From Planctomycetota bacterium (GTDB lineage: Bacteria; Planctomycetota; UBA1135; GCA-002686595), in contig NYYZ01000039.1 in NCBI GenBank assembly GCA_002686945.1, positions 62,001 through 126,000 on the forward strand: a stretch of DNA of 64,000 nucleotides, given 5' to 3'. Position 1 is the stretch's first letter. The number at the start of each line of letters is the position of its first letter. The notes beneath the pieces were generated by a model that saw only the letters and a program-made list of their open reading frames with translations, searched no databases and had not been told where the DNA came from. Positions 26,387 through 35,983 of the stretch are shown one piece after another. Both the position numbers and the translations under genes were made by a program.

Positions 26387-29300
26387 CTAACGCAGGGTCT
26401 GGAGGAGGGTCTGCTTTGGATTGACTTCCAATCTCAGCTTGCGAAACTGAACCGTCATGGCCTGTCCCTGGTGCAGCTGAAAGCCCACGCGCCCATGAGC
26501 GGCTCCCTTGGGATCATCGAGATCCACGGTCTTGAGGCCATTGAGCGCAATCTGCACATGGGTGCCCACGCACAGAATCTCATAGGTGTTCCAGCCCCCA
26601 GTGTTCTGGGGCTGGGGAACATCTCCCACCATGAGTCCGCGACCATTCACCTCATAGAGTGTGCCCCAGATGCCCCTGCTCGCATCCGCCTGATAGCCCT
26701 GCACCGAGTGCTCCTCAAAGGGCTGCGAGCGAATCTGAATACCGCTGTTTGCGGAGTCTGGGGTCAAGCGCATCTCCAACACCAAGCGAAAATCATTGAG
26801 ATCGTACTCGCTGAGCAGGTACTCGTTGTGTTCAAGGTCTTCTGCGCGGCCGACGATCACGCCATCCTTCACACTCCAAAGGCCTTGGGTTCCGCTCCAA
26901 CCGGCAAGGTTCACTCCGTTGAACCACTCGGCTTCTTCGCCGGGAAGCAATCGTTGAGAAACTTGGCCCTTGGATCCGAGATAGGCAATCAGATCAACTG
27001 CTTCGGATTCATCCAAGGCCCCAAGCTGCCCCTCGGGCATCAGGGAATTGGGGTCCGTACGCCGGGCTTCTACTTCACCCTGATCCAGTTCCAGAGTCCC
27101 GGTTTCCGTGGCGAGCACCAAGATCTCTTCAGTCTCCCGCAGTAGGACTCCGTTGATGATACGGCCTTCATGGGTGGCCACAATAGTCGCTCGATAAGCA
27201 GCGGGAATCTCCGCGCTGGGATCAATCAAGTTGCGCAGGATGTAGTCCAAATCTTTGCGATTGGAGCCGGTAAGCTCGGGACCAACAGTCTCGCCGATTC
27301 CATACAACTCATGACAACGCTGGCAGGTCTTGGCGAAGACAGCACGGCCCCGCTGCAAGTCCGCCCCGGCCAGGCGCTCATCGGTCAGGATTTCCTTCCA
27401 CTCCGCGATCTGCTGCACCCGGTCCTGACCCAAGGGCCGCAGGGTGCCCCATACCTGGCCCAACAGATCGGTCAACTCAGACCCCATCTCCAAGATGCGG
27501 CGCGCATCCGTTGGCGCCAGGACCTCGCGGCCTCCAAGCGCGCCACTCTGGATACCCTCAAGCACGGCCCGTGCCCCGCCCGAATTGCTGGTCAGGGTGG
27601 CAACCGCCTCCCTTTGTGCTGTGGGAGAGAACTCCGACCAATTGGCCAGCACCGCCCCCGTGGTGCGCGGACCGGGCCAACTGCCAAGAGCGCGCAACAC
27701 ATCCTTTTGCCAGGCGGAGTTCTGGATCAGGCTCAGCAAAATTTCCTGGGTCGCACCATCTCGCGCTTCTACCAGCACCTCAAAAGCCAACCGGGTACGC
27801 TCGTTGTCCTCACCTGTCGCGAGCCATTCACGCAGGGTCTCAAAGGCTCGAACATCCCCGAAGCGCGCCGCTACAAGCACCGCGCGCTCGACGATAATGC
27901 TGTCCTTCGAAGCGACAAGCTGTTCATAAGCCTCGTTCCAACCACCCGGCGCTTTCACTCCACGCCGTTCCCCGAGGGCTTGCAGCAGAGCATCCAAAGC
28001 CTGCAAGCATTGGGGTTCACCGGACACTTCCGACAGATGACTCACCAAGGCTGGCATGGCCTCGTCAAGCACCGCACAGCGCCGAACCACGAAGCTCGCC
28101 AGGCGCTGGGAAGAAGTGCTGCGCGCCAGGGCCAGGGCCCGCTCGGGATCCTTTGGGACCAGTGGTTCCAAGCCGTACCAGATCAGAAGCTCCACCGAGT
28201 TCTGCTCGAGCGCCTTCCCGTTGAGAGCCAGAGCGCCGACCATGTCCCAACGAAGATGATCCGGCAGGCGCTGGATCGCGCTGGCCAACTCACGCAAGAC
28301 AACCGGGTCGGACTCACCGCTTGCACGCAAGACCAGCAACTCCCCCATGCGCTCAGTCAGATCCAGGCGTTCCCCAAGGGCTCGCACGGCCCAGGCCCGA
28401 ACAGTTGGACTCTCATCGCGGGTCATGACATGGCCCGCTGCGGGCTCGCCCAATTTGCCGCAGCTCTGCAACAACCAGAGCGCTCGCAAGCGCACGCTTG
28501 AATCCACATCGCCAATCATCCGCTGCACTACGGACTCCACCTCGGCCTGGGCCAGGCCACGCTCCTGACAAAGCCGACGCGCACGCCGGGACGCATAGGT
28601 GCTGCCTGTCAAAGCCAGCTCAACCAACTCCTGCGGAGAAGACTGGCGCAGGTCCAAAAAGCTCGTCCCCTGATCCCCATAGCGCAGCCGATAGAGCCGG
28701 CCATTGGTTCGGTTCCAGATCTCCGTATCGTTGTGGTGACAGGCTTGGGGATCGTACCAGTCAATGAAGAAGACCTCGCCCTCAGGGCCCGTACGCGCCG
28801 CAATGCCTCGGAACCAGGTGTCGTTGGCGTGCATGAGATCATCCCTATGGCTCGCAATCCACGTGGCTCCGTCTGGAGTCAGATGGTCATGGTTCATGCG
28901 GTTCCCGTGCACATTGAAGAACAGGGCGCCCCCCTGATATTGCTCGGGAAACTGCTGACCCTGATAGATCAAGAGACCGCAGTGGGCGTGACCACCACCC
29001 GCCAGATCCGAACGACCGGTGCCCCCGTGGGGATTGTCTCCAATAAAATGCCGGTGATCGGCAATGGTGGGCAGGTCCTCAAAGATGTATGGACTGAAGT
29101 GTGCCCCCGCTTGACGATGGTAACGGGCTCCAGGCACCAGATGATAGAAGTGCGGAATCACGCAGGCGCTGACAAAGACCTCTCCCTGTGCATTGAAGTC
29201 CACGCCCCAGGGATTGCTGGTTCCTTCAGCGAAGACCTCGAACTGATGGGAAGTGGGGTGAAAACGCCAGACCCCCGCGTTGATCGGTACCCGCTGCTCA

Positions 29301-31600
29301 TCTGGCGTACCAGGCGCACCCACCCGCGAATGGGTGAAGACTCCGTGACAGCCATATAGCCAGCCATCGGGGCCAAAGGTAAAAGCGTTGAGGGTCTCGT
29401 GAGTGTCTTCGTAGCCCCAACCATCCAATAGAACCACTGGCGGGCCATCGGGCACGTCGTCGGCGTTTCGATCTGGGATGAAGAGCAGCTCTGGCGCCTG
29501 GCCCACGAACACACCACCAAAGCCGACTGCTAGACCAGAGACCAGGTTCAGACCCTCATAGAAGACCTTCTTGGTCTCGAAGGACCCGTCCTGGTCAGCG
29601 TCTTCGAAAATCAAGATGCGGTCGTATCCCTCACCAGCAGGACGCTTCTTGGGGTAGCTGTGAGCCTCCGCCACCCACAAGCGTCCTCCATCATCGATCC
29701 AAAGAGCAATCGGCTGGTGCAGGTCAGGCTCGCCTGCGATCAAGTCCACATGGAATCCCTCGGGCACCTTCATTGCTGCAGCGCCCTCGATGGGACTCAA
29801 GCCCTGATTCACTATCCTGTCTCGCGTAGCCTGAACCTCTTGGCCTTCGGGAAACACCGGACGGTGGTCATAGAACCGGAAGTGATCCACGTTCAAGTGA
29901 CCCCAACCCCCTACCTCTTCATCAACCAGAACAATCTGTATCGGAGCAGCGAAGCCTTCACCTAGGTCGATCACGGTAGGTCGCAATTCCTCAGCGTTGC
30001 GCCCCATGGCCTCGAAGAGGACCTCACCATTCGAAGCGAGCACTTCCAAGCGCGTTCCATGAGACGCACCGCCCGCAATCAAGAATGCCATCCAACGGGC
30101 AGGTGGTGCGAATGCAACCGAGATCATTCGCCCGATGGCCTGATCCTGGTGCAACTCGTACCCCCCAATCCAATAGGACCCCGCGTGGGCACTGATACTG
30201 TCGCTGCGGCGTGCGGCCACGGTGTCGCCTCGGATCGGTTGACCCCCAAAGGCCTCCCCCTCCACTGTCCAATCGCTCAAGTCGCCAGTCTCAAAGTCCA
30301 GATTGACGAACCCTCCGCCTACTCTTTGAACCCTTTGACCGCCCTCGGGGAAGGACTCAGGCTCAAGAACGGGCTCTTGGCCTTCTAGCTCAACATCCAA
30401 CCCAGCGGGCCTGCGCTGATGAATGAAGATCCCCCTCTTGGAAGCCGTCACGAAATCCGCATGCCCGTCCCCATTGAGGTCAGTGGCACAGACCTGAGTT
30501 CCCACTCCTGAATCCGGGTGGATCGGCCAAACCGAGAATCGCCTTGGCTGCTCGGGATCCTGGCGCAAGCCAATGATCCATGCTGGCTCCCTGGAACCTG
30601 CTTCGCTGAAGCTATGGCTCATGAATCGCTTGCCCGTGACCACATCAAGCAGGCCGTCCCCATCGAGATCCGCAGTCGTCAAGGCGTGCAATTCGCTGAT
30701 TGCCAGTCCACCCGCCAGGTCGCTACCGGCACCACCCATGACTGGATGCTCCTTCAATATCAAAGAACCGTCTTTCTCGCGCCCCAAGTTTTCAAACCAC
30801 GAGAGTCCATAGCCGTGGGCATCGAGGGAGGTGAAGATGTCCGCATCCCCGTCTCCGTCCCAATCGTGAATCAGAATCTGCGCTCCACCCCGAGTTTTGG
30901 ACAAGACCTGGGCATGAAATTTCCAAGCACCCCCGGGCTTTGCAGGCTGCTCCCACCAACCGTGATTGAGCATCAGATCGGCACGCCCGTCTGCGGTCAG
31001 ATCCCCCACCCCAAGGCCATGGGTGTAACGGTGCAGACCCGTATCCTCGGCAATCACATGAAAGTCCCAGGGCTCCGTCACATCGCCCGATGGAATCGAG
31101 CACCACCCCACCGTGCCTTCGGAATGAAACACAAGATCCCGACGACCGTCTCCGTCCAAGTCCACGAATGCAGGAGACTCATTGTCCACCAGAGCATGAA
31201 TCATGTGCCGCCGCCAAGAGCTGATCTCGCGCACATCACCTGGATTCTGATACCAAAAGGCTGCCGCCCCCGGGAAACCCACCAGCACTATGTCCAGATC
31301 CCCATCGGAATCCACATCCTCCCCCCAGGTAAAGAAGTGATCGGAGTACCCTCCCACATCAAAGGAATCGCCCCGCCGGTACCGAAAGCGCTGCTCAAAA
31401 GTCGGCCCCGCCCACCAGAACGGGCCGGCCACCACATCTTGGGCTCCGTCCCCATCCACATCCATGCCTGTGGCCCCCTCGGCGAAGAAGCCCGCATCCA
31501 AACACTGACTGGAATAGGCCTCCCCCTGGGAGGCCACAAGCGGCGCCCCCAGGGCAGCCATGAGCAACAAGATCATGGCAAGAGCATCCTCAAAATCCAT
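26387..31600 (-). CDS. Giant secreted mosaic: FG-GAP, membrane-bound dehydrogenase propeller, HEAT, cytochrome c, DUF1080
   Basis: A 1737-residue protein combining modules typical of Planctomycetota. After a short signal peptide (an alternative ATG at 31576 has a better upstream GAGG), residues about 25-400 are FG-GAP/VCBS repeats with many DxDGDGxxD calcium loops. Residues 415-580 form a jelly-roll domain with LDFETGDLSDW. Residues about 605-980 are a PQQ/sorbosone-type beta-propeller of the membrane-bound dehydrogenase class with PEGFHVDLIAGEP. HEAT repeats span about 985-1380. A single cytochrome c with heme motif CQRCH is near 1425 and ends with AVDLIAYL. A DUF1080 lectin-like domain with WFNGVNLAGW occupies 1556-1737. 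It probably oxidises or binds a polysaccharide outside the cell; substrate unknown. Confidence 0.92.
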   Translation of the reverse strand: MDFEDALAMILLLMAALGAPLVASQGEAYSSQCLDAGFFAEGATGMDVDGDGAQDVVAGPFWWAGPTFEQRFRYRRGDSFDVGGYSDHFFTWGEDVDSDGDLDIVLVGFPGAAAFWYQNPGDVREISSWRRHMIHALVDNESPAFVDLDGDGRRDLVFHSEGTVGWCSIPSGDVTEPWDFHVIAEDTGLHRYTHGLGVGDLTADGRADLMLNHGWWEQPAKPGGAWKFHAQVLSKTRGGAQILIHDWDGDGDADIFTSLDAHGYGLSWFENLGREKDGSLILKEHPVMGGAGSDLAGGLAISELHALTTADLDGDGLLDVVTGKRFMSHSFSEAGSREPAWIIGLRQDPEQPRRFSVWPIHPDSGVGTQVCATDLNGDGHADFVTASKRGIFIHQRRPAGLDVELEGQEPVLEPESFPEGGQRVQRVGGGFVNLDFETGDLSDWTVEGEAFGGQPIRGDTVAARRSDSISAHAGSYWIGGYELHQDQAIGRMISVAFAPPARWMAFLIAGGASHGTRLEVLASNGEVLFEAMGRNAEELRPTVIDLGEGFAAPIQIVLVDEEVGGWGHLNVDHFRFYDHRPVFPEGQEVQATRDRIVNQGLSPIEGAAAMKVPEGFHVDLIAGEPDLHQPIALWIDDGGRLWVAEAHSYPKKRPAGEGYDRILIFEDADQDGSFETKKVFYEGLNLVSGLAVGFGGVFVGQAPELLFIPDRNADDVPDGPPVVLLDGWGYEDTHETLNAFTFGPDGWLYGCHGVFTHSRVGAPGTPDEQRVPINAGVWRFHPTSHQFEVFAEGTSNPWGVDFNAQGEVFVSACVIPHFYHLVPGARYHRQAGAHFSPYIFEDLPTIADHRHFIGDNPHGGTGRSDLAGGGHAHCGLLIYQGQQFPEQYQGGALFFNVHGNRMNHDHLTPDGATWIASHRDDLMHANDTWFRGIAARTGPEGEVFFIDWYDPQACHHNDTEIWNRTNGRLYRLRYGDQGTSFLDLRQSSPQELVELALTGSTYASRRARRLCQERGLAQAEVESVVQRMIGDVDSSVRLRALWLLQSCGKLGEPAAGHVMTRDESPTVRAWAVRALGERLDLTERMGELLVLRASGESDPVVLRELASAIQRLPDHLRWDMVGALALNGKALEQNSVELLIWYGLEPLVPKDPERALALARSTSSQRLASFVVRRCAVLDEAMPALVSHLSEVSGEPQCLQALDALLQALGERRGVKAPGGWNEAYEQLVASKDSIIVERAVLVAARFGDVRAFETLREWLATGEDNERTRLAFEVLVEARDGATQEILLSLIQNSAWQKDVLRALGSWPGPRTTGAVLANWSEFSPTAQREAVATLTSNSGGARAVLEGIQSGALGGREVLAPTDARRILEMGSELTDLLGQVWGTLRPLGQDRVQQIAEWKEILTDERLAGADLQRGRAVFAKTCQRCHELYGIGETVGPELTGSNRKDLDYILRNLIDPSAEIPAAYRATIVATHEGRIINGVLLRETEEILVLATETGTLELDQGEVEARRTDPNSLMPEGQLGALDESEAVDLIAYLGSKGQVSQRLLPGEEAEWFNGVNLAGWSGTQGLWSVKDGVIVGRAEDLEHNEYLLSEYDLNDFRLVLEMRLTPDSANSGIQIRSQPFEEHSVQGYQADASRGIWGTLYEVNGRGLMVGDVPQPQNTGGWNTYEILCVGTHVQIALNGLKTVDLDDPKGAAHGRVGFQLHQGQAMTVQFRKLRLEVNPKQTLLQTLR

Positions 31601-31665
31601 GGGTCCGTGGGGTTCAATCCCCCGGAATCATCGCCCGATTCACCCTGGACTCGGACCAGCCAACC

Positions 31666-32445
31666 TCAACGCGCCAGCAAGCGCCCAAGACTGCGTCCAA
31701 AGCCCACCAGCACGGCCCAGTCTTCGGCGTCACCGCCAAACCCAAACCGTAGCCCCAGATCTACCAGGGTCCAGGAATCCAGCGTATAGGTCGCGGCCAG
31801 AAGAACATGCATGGCGCTGTAGTCCCGCTCGGGCACCCAGCCCCCCGAGAGTTCGCCAACAAAACCAATCGCACCAGGCAGGGGTCGGGTTATGGCAATC
31901 GCGGCCAGATGCCCCGTGTCGAGGCCCCGCCCATCGGTCTCTCCGAGCAAATCCAACTGGTAGAACTCGGTGATGGTCGAACGACCGCGCATGTGATCGC
32001 GCGCGAGGGAGAAGCCGATGTCCAACTCGCCTGAACCAAGGTTGTTGCTCTTCGAGGCAATGGGAAGACTGGAAAACCAACCAAGGGTCATCGCCGCCGA
32101 ATCATCACTCATTTCGCGCAAACGATGGCGCACGCCAAGTTGCACATCCCCTATCCCCGACGCGCCCCCAACGTTGCGCCTGTAGACATCTCCACCCACG
32201 GCAAATTCCGTGAGTTCCCCGGCTCCCCAACGAAGGGTCATGGGCACAGCTGAGCGGCTGCTTGGACCTATTTCAGTCCCCACTTCCAATGAAAGGTTCC
32301 CCTTCAGCTCTGTAGCGGTGTTGCTCGAAAAGGTCGGCCTCTGCACAGCCGGGGCCTGAACCTCCTCAAGGGTCAGCCTGCAGCTTGAAGGCAAGAGGGC
32401 GAGCCCGCAGATCAGGACTCGTCGGAAGCAGAGAGATTGTCCCAC
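31666..32445 (-). CDS. Outer-membrane beta-barrel-like lipoprotein (phenol-degradation MetA-type)
   Basis: A 259-residue secreted protein. I start at the GTG at 32445, which lies 6 nt after a TAGGGT hexamer; an in-frame GTG at 32451 also exists. The N-terminus has a signal with lipobox LPSSC. The body alternates beta strands and contains GIGDVQLGVRHRL near residue 105 and WFSSLPIAS near 130, the pattern of the Phenol_MetA_deg/transporter outer-membrane family. It ends with aromatic and basic residues, not the classic terminal Phe. A porin-like or surface role is likely. The gene is divergent from the SSS symporter, which could share its substrate. Confidence 0.65.
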   Translation of the reverse strand: MGQSLCFRRVLICGLALLPSSCRLTLEEVQAPAVQRPTFSSNTATELKGNLSLEVGTEIGPSSRSAVPMTLRWGAGELTEFAVGGDVYRRNVGGASGIGDVQLGVRHRLREMSDDSAAMTLGWFSSLPIASKSNNLGSGELDIGFSLARDHMRGRSTITEFYQLDLLGETDGRGLDTGHLAAIAITRPLPGAIGFVGELSGGWVPERDYSAMHVLLAATYTLDSWTLVDLGLRFGFGGDAEDWAVLVGFGRSLGRLLAR

Positions 32446-32451
32446 AACCAC

Positions 32452-32457
32452 ACCCTA
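32452..32457 (-). promoter_or_regulatory. Putative leaderless -10 element TAGGGT
   Basis: Minus-strand TAGGGT, preceded by GC, ends 6 nt before the GTG at 32445. No Shine-Dalgarno sequence is present. Confidence 0.35.
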
Positions 32458-32520
32458 GCGCACTGACCTGAGGAAGTGCATCCCCAAGCCAGGGCGCTGG
32501 TCTCGCGACCCTGGGATCGC

Positions 32521-32526
32521 TACCGT
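32521..32526 (+). promoter_or_regulatory. Putative leaderless -10 element TACCGT
   Basis: TACCGT, preceded by GC, ends 7 nt before the ATG at 32534 and supports that start over the GTG at 32525, which overlaps the hexamer. Confidence 0.35.
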
Positions 32527-32533
32527 GCAATGG

Positions 32534-34651
32534 ATGGGAGTTCCCGCTGAAGTCTGGATCGTGGTTGGCATCTATGTTGCCTTGGCCCTGGGCGTGGGGA
32601 TCGTGATGGCCAAGCGCGCTGGGTCCAGCGTGGATGAGTATTTTCTCTCTGGACGCAACCTTCCCTGGTGGGCGGTGGGCACATCGATGGTAGCCACTAC
32701 CTTCGCCAGCGACACGCCTTTGGTGATCACCGGCTGGGTGCGCGAGGACGGCATCTGGCAGAACTGGCAGTGGTGGTGCCTGGCGGCAGGAGGCATGCTG
32801 ACCACCTTCCTGTTCGCGCGCTATTGGCGACGCGCCAAAGTGATGACAACGGCAGAACTGGCCGAATTGCGTTACGGCGGACGCGAGGCAAGCCTGCTGC
32901 GGCTTGTGCAGGGCGTTTTTCAAGCAGGCCTAACCAATACGATCATTCTCTGCTGGGTACTGTTGGCAGCCGCGAAGATCTTGGGAGTGCTCTTCGAAGT
33001 AGACAAGATACTGGCTGTCACCGTGGCCTGTGCGCTGGCTTTGGGCTACTCCATCCTGGCTGGATTCTGGGCAGTAGTGGTCACTGATTTGGTGCAGTTT
33101 GTAATGGCTATGGTCGGGTCGGTGGCTTTGGCTATCGCAGTCTGGAGCGGAATCGGCGGCACGGAGGCAGTACACCAGGCAGTAGCAAACGGTGTCATTC
33201 GGCCCGAGCAGCTGGCCTTCTTTCCCACACCGGGCTCCGGCACATGGAGCGATCCCTCCTTCTGGACGATTCCCCTGGTAACCGCCTGCGTCTTCCTCGG
33301 CGTGCAGTGGTGGGCAACCGATCAGGTGGACGGGGGAGGCCATGTGGTGCAACGCATCAGCGCGGCGCGCACGGAGAGGGACGGCCTGTTGGGCAGCCTG
33401 TGGTACAACATCGCGCACTACGCTCTACGGCCCTGGCCCTGGATTCTTGTGGCAGTGGGCTCCTTGGTGGTGCTGCCTACCCTCTACTCAGTGGCCCCGG
33501 TCACGGGCAGGGTAGTGGCCATCAACATGGATACGGGTCGGGCCCAGGTGCAGCCGGGGCCCGAGTATCAACCCATAGAAGTGGATCTCGTCAATGTGCC
33601 AGGAGCGATGGACGACTGGAAACCTGGTCAGGCCCTGGTGAAGAAGGGCGAGCAGGTCGTTCAAGGACAGCCCCTCTCGCGCACGGATCCAGAGGCGGCC
33701 TATGTGGTCATGGCGCGCCGCTACCTGACCAATCCCTGGTTGCTCGGATTGTTGGTGGCCTCGTTGCTGGCGGCCTTCATGAGTACTGTTGACACCCACA
33801 CCAACCTGGCGTCATCGTTCTTTGTCAACGACATCTACCGACGCTTCATCACTCGTGGTGCCACGGATCGTCACTATGTATTGGTGGCCCGGTTGGCATC
33901 TGTTGCGGCGCTGATATTGGGAGCCGTCCTGGCCTGGGCAAACGACCGCATTTCAGACCTCTACACCTTCTTTCTGGCCTTCCTTTCAGGAGTTGGACCG
34001 GTCTATGTAATGCGCTGGCTCTGGTGGCGTGTACGCGCTACCACCGAGATCGTGGCCATGATCACCTCTGCCCTGACGGCCTCGGCCTTGACCTTTGGAC
34101 CTCGCATCGCAGGCTACCTCTCGGGTGAGTTCAGCTCACTTGCCTGGCTGGCGCCCTGGTCCAAGGTTAGCTGGGAACGACTCGGTCCCCTGGCCGATCA
34201 AGGCGACCTGACCGTGGCCGGACGCCTGTTGATCGTGGTTTCAGTCTCGACGACCTGCTCGATTCTGGCCACAGTGCTCATGCCTAAGCCGCATCCGGAG
34301 AGCCTGATCGGCTTCTACCGCCGGGTACGCCCAATTGGCGTCTGGAAACCGGTGCGTACCCTGTGTCTGGACCTGTTACCCGCCCAGGACGCCAAGCCCA
34401 TTCTGCGAGGTATCGGCGGTGGGCTGGCAACGATCTATGGGATCCTGTTTGCGATCGGGTCCTATGTGCTTGAAAAGAGCCCCGGAGAGATCGCCCTTTG
34501 GACCGCCATGGCTGGAATCGGGGGCGTCCTTGTCACAACCAGTCTGTTCCAACTCGAAGATCCTCCCGCAGGAGAGCCAACTGTGCCGTCCGGCGTTCCA
34601 GCGAAGGGCACCGACGATGGGGGCACGGACCCGGAACCAACAGGGACCTAG
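32534..34651 (+). CDS. Sodium:solute symporter (SSS) family protein with inserted lipoyl-like loop
   Basis: A 705-residue inner-membrane transporter that couples solute uptake to sodium. Family motifs: EYFLSGRNLPWW near residues 35-46, the VATTFASDTPL segment (sodium/substrate site) near 54-64, and SLLAAFMSTVDTHTN near 410-424, which is strongly conserved in SSS proteins. About 13-15 helices are visible. Odd: between two helices (about residues 325-390) lies a soluble stretch, TGRVVAINMDTG through VKKGEQVVQGQPLS, that resembles a biotinyl/lipoyl-type barrel-sandwich domain without the modified Lys motif. The C-terminus is a polar Gly/Pro/Thr tail. Its TAG stop shares the palindrome CTAG with the stop of the convergent gene. 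Confidence 0.93.
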   Translation: MGVPAEVWIVVGIYVALALGVGIVMAKRAGSSVDEYFLSGRNLPWWAVGTSMVATTFASDTPLVITGWVREDGIWQNWQWWCLAAGGMLTTFLFARYWRRAKVMTTAELAELRYGGREASLLRLVQGVFQAGLTNTIILCWVLLAAAKILGVLFEVDKILAVTVACALALGYSILAGFWAVVVTDLVQFVMAMVGSVALAIAVWSGIGGTEAVHQAVANGVIRPEQLAFFPTPGSGTWSDPSFWTIPLVTACVFLGVQWWATDQVDGGGHVVQRISAARTERDGLLGSLWYNIAHYALRPWPWILVAVGSLVVLPTLYSVAPVTGRVVAINMDTGRAQVQPGPEYQPIEVDLVNVPGAMDDWKPGQALVKKGEQVVQGQPLSRTDPEAAYVVMARRYLTNPWLLGLLVASLLAAFMSTVDTHTNLASSFFVNDIYRRFITRGATDRHYVLVARLASVAALILGAVLAWANDRISDLYTFFLAFLSGVGPVYVMRWLWWRVRATTEIVAMITSALTASALTFGPRIAGYLSGEFSSLAWLAPWSKVSWERLGPLADQGDLTVAGRLLIVVSVSTTCSILATVLMPKPHPESLIGFYRRVRPIGVWKPVRTLCLDLLPAQDAKPILRGIGGGLATIYGILFAIGSYVLEKSPGEIALWTAMAGIGGVLVTTSLFQLEDPPAGEPTVPSGVPAKGTDDGGTDPEPTGT

Positions 34652-35763
34652 GAGCCCGGTTTGGTCCCGATGACCGCGTGACAGACCGCTGTCGGCCGCT
34701 TGCCCATGGGAATGCGCCGCTCGATCGACAAGGGAGTTAGACCCAGAATGAGCAGCTCATCGCTGCCCTCACAGGTAACGTGGGCTACTTGCCCGTTGGA
34801 AGCCATGGCTAGAGCCGAGGGCAGAACTCCGACTCCCGCCTGCATGTCCTGCAGGCGCTTGGCCACTCCAAGTTCTACCGGGACCATCGGCCCCAAGCTG
34901 AGCTCTGCGAGCACTGCGCGCCGCTTGGAATCAAACAGGGCCGCTGACCCACCGTGACGATGAATGACCAGTACCCTGCTCCCATCTGGTGTGAAGTCAA
35001 TGTCCCAAGGCTGAGAACCGACGGGAAACTCCAGCACTTCGCGGTTCCCGACGAGATCCACCACGCTGATCGAGTTGGTCAAGGAGTTCGTCACCCAGAT
35101 CTCATGCCCGTCAGGATGCAAAGCGAGACTGGAAGGACCACCCCCCAGGGGAATCCGACGCAAGACCCGACCGCGCATCAAATCGCAGACTACCAGGGTC
35201 CCGGATTCAGAAAAACACACCCAGGCATGGCGCCCATCCCGGGCCACGACCATGTCAGAGGCCCCCTTCTCGCCCAAATCAAGCAAGGGCTGCAACGAGC
35301 CGGTGTCAGTGGAAATGCGATAGAGATGGGAGCTGTTCTCCACACACACCAAGAGCCGCGCCCCAGATGGTTCAAACGCGGCAGCACAGGGCCCAAAAAG
35401 CGATTCCTCTGGCTGCTCCTTGTCAATCAGATCGACCACGCGCAGCACACGCCCCAGGCGCAAACTGAAGAGGGTCACCGTATGCCCGGACTTGGAGTCC
35501 CCCTCATGAAGGATGGCAACGGTTTCTCCACTGGGGGCCAGGGCAAGTCCAGATGGACCGCCCTCAACCCGCACGATCTGTCGCGGCGTAGCGGTGCCAG
35601 GCTCAATCAAGACAACCCGATTGGCGCCCTGGGCAGCAACCAGGATCAACTCGGGCGCCCCGCCAGGGCTTTCTGCGGCGACAGATCCCACCAAGGGCAA
35701 ACCCATGGCCAAGAGCGCAACCAAGCAAATCCAATTCTGTAGACGGTCCATCCTCTCCATCAT
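34648..35763 (-). CDS. Secreted YVTN-type beta-propeller protein
   Basis: A 371-residue extracytoplasmic protein with a signal peptide (about residues 5-27, ending VAA-ES). The mature part is a seven-blade-like propeller of the YVTN/lactonase kind: repeated units such as GPSGLALAPSGETVAILHEG, GPSSLALHPDGHEIWVTNS with NSISVVDL, and SQPWDIDFTPDGSRVLV. It could be a binding scaffold or a lactonase; I see no clear catalytic set. The ATG at 35763 is followed by an in-frame ATG at 35751 preceded by GGAGAGG, so the shorter start is quite possible. It is tail to tail with the SSS gene with a 4-base overlap. Confidence 0.85.
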   Translation of the reverse strand: MMERMDRLQNWICLVALLAMGLPLVGSVAAESPGGAPELILVAAQGANRVVLIEPGTATPRQIVRVEGGPSGLALAPSGETVAILHEGDSKSGHTVTLFSLRLGRVLRVVDLIDKEQPEESLFGPCAAAFEPSGARLLVCVENSSHLYRISTDTGSLQPLLDLGEKGASDMVVARDGRHAWVCFSESGTLVVCDLMRGRVLRRIPLGGGPSSLALHPDGHEIWVTNSLTNSISVVDLVGNREVLEFPVGSQPWDIDFTPDGSRVLVIHRHGGSAALFDSKRRAVLAELSLGPMVPVELGVAKRLQDMQAGVGVLPSALAMASNGQVAHVTCEGSDELLILGLTPLSIERRIPMGKRPTAVCHAVIGTKPGS

Positions 35764-35983
35764 CGACCACTTTCAGCAGGGGCAGGAGAAAAGCACCTAG
35801 GACCGAGATTGACTGTACCAGATCTGTACGATCGCCCTGGCCGACACCTCTTCAGGACCTGCCCTGGCATCCTCCCTGCACCCTGTCCAATACAACCCCA
35901 CGGCAGGCTTGCAATTGCGCCACATCTGTGGACAATTTCTCCCCTCAAATCGACGTATTCAGGTTTCCCCGACACCCAAACAA

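Noticed and set aside
30518..31789. 423-codon plus-strand frame over the FG-GAP region
   Set aside because: It mirrors the repeated DxDGDG codons of the real gene on the other strand; high GC keeps shadow frames open. Its translation has no domain.
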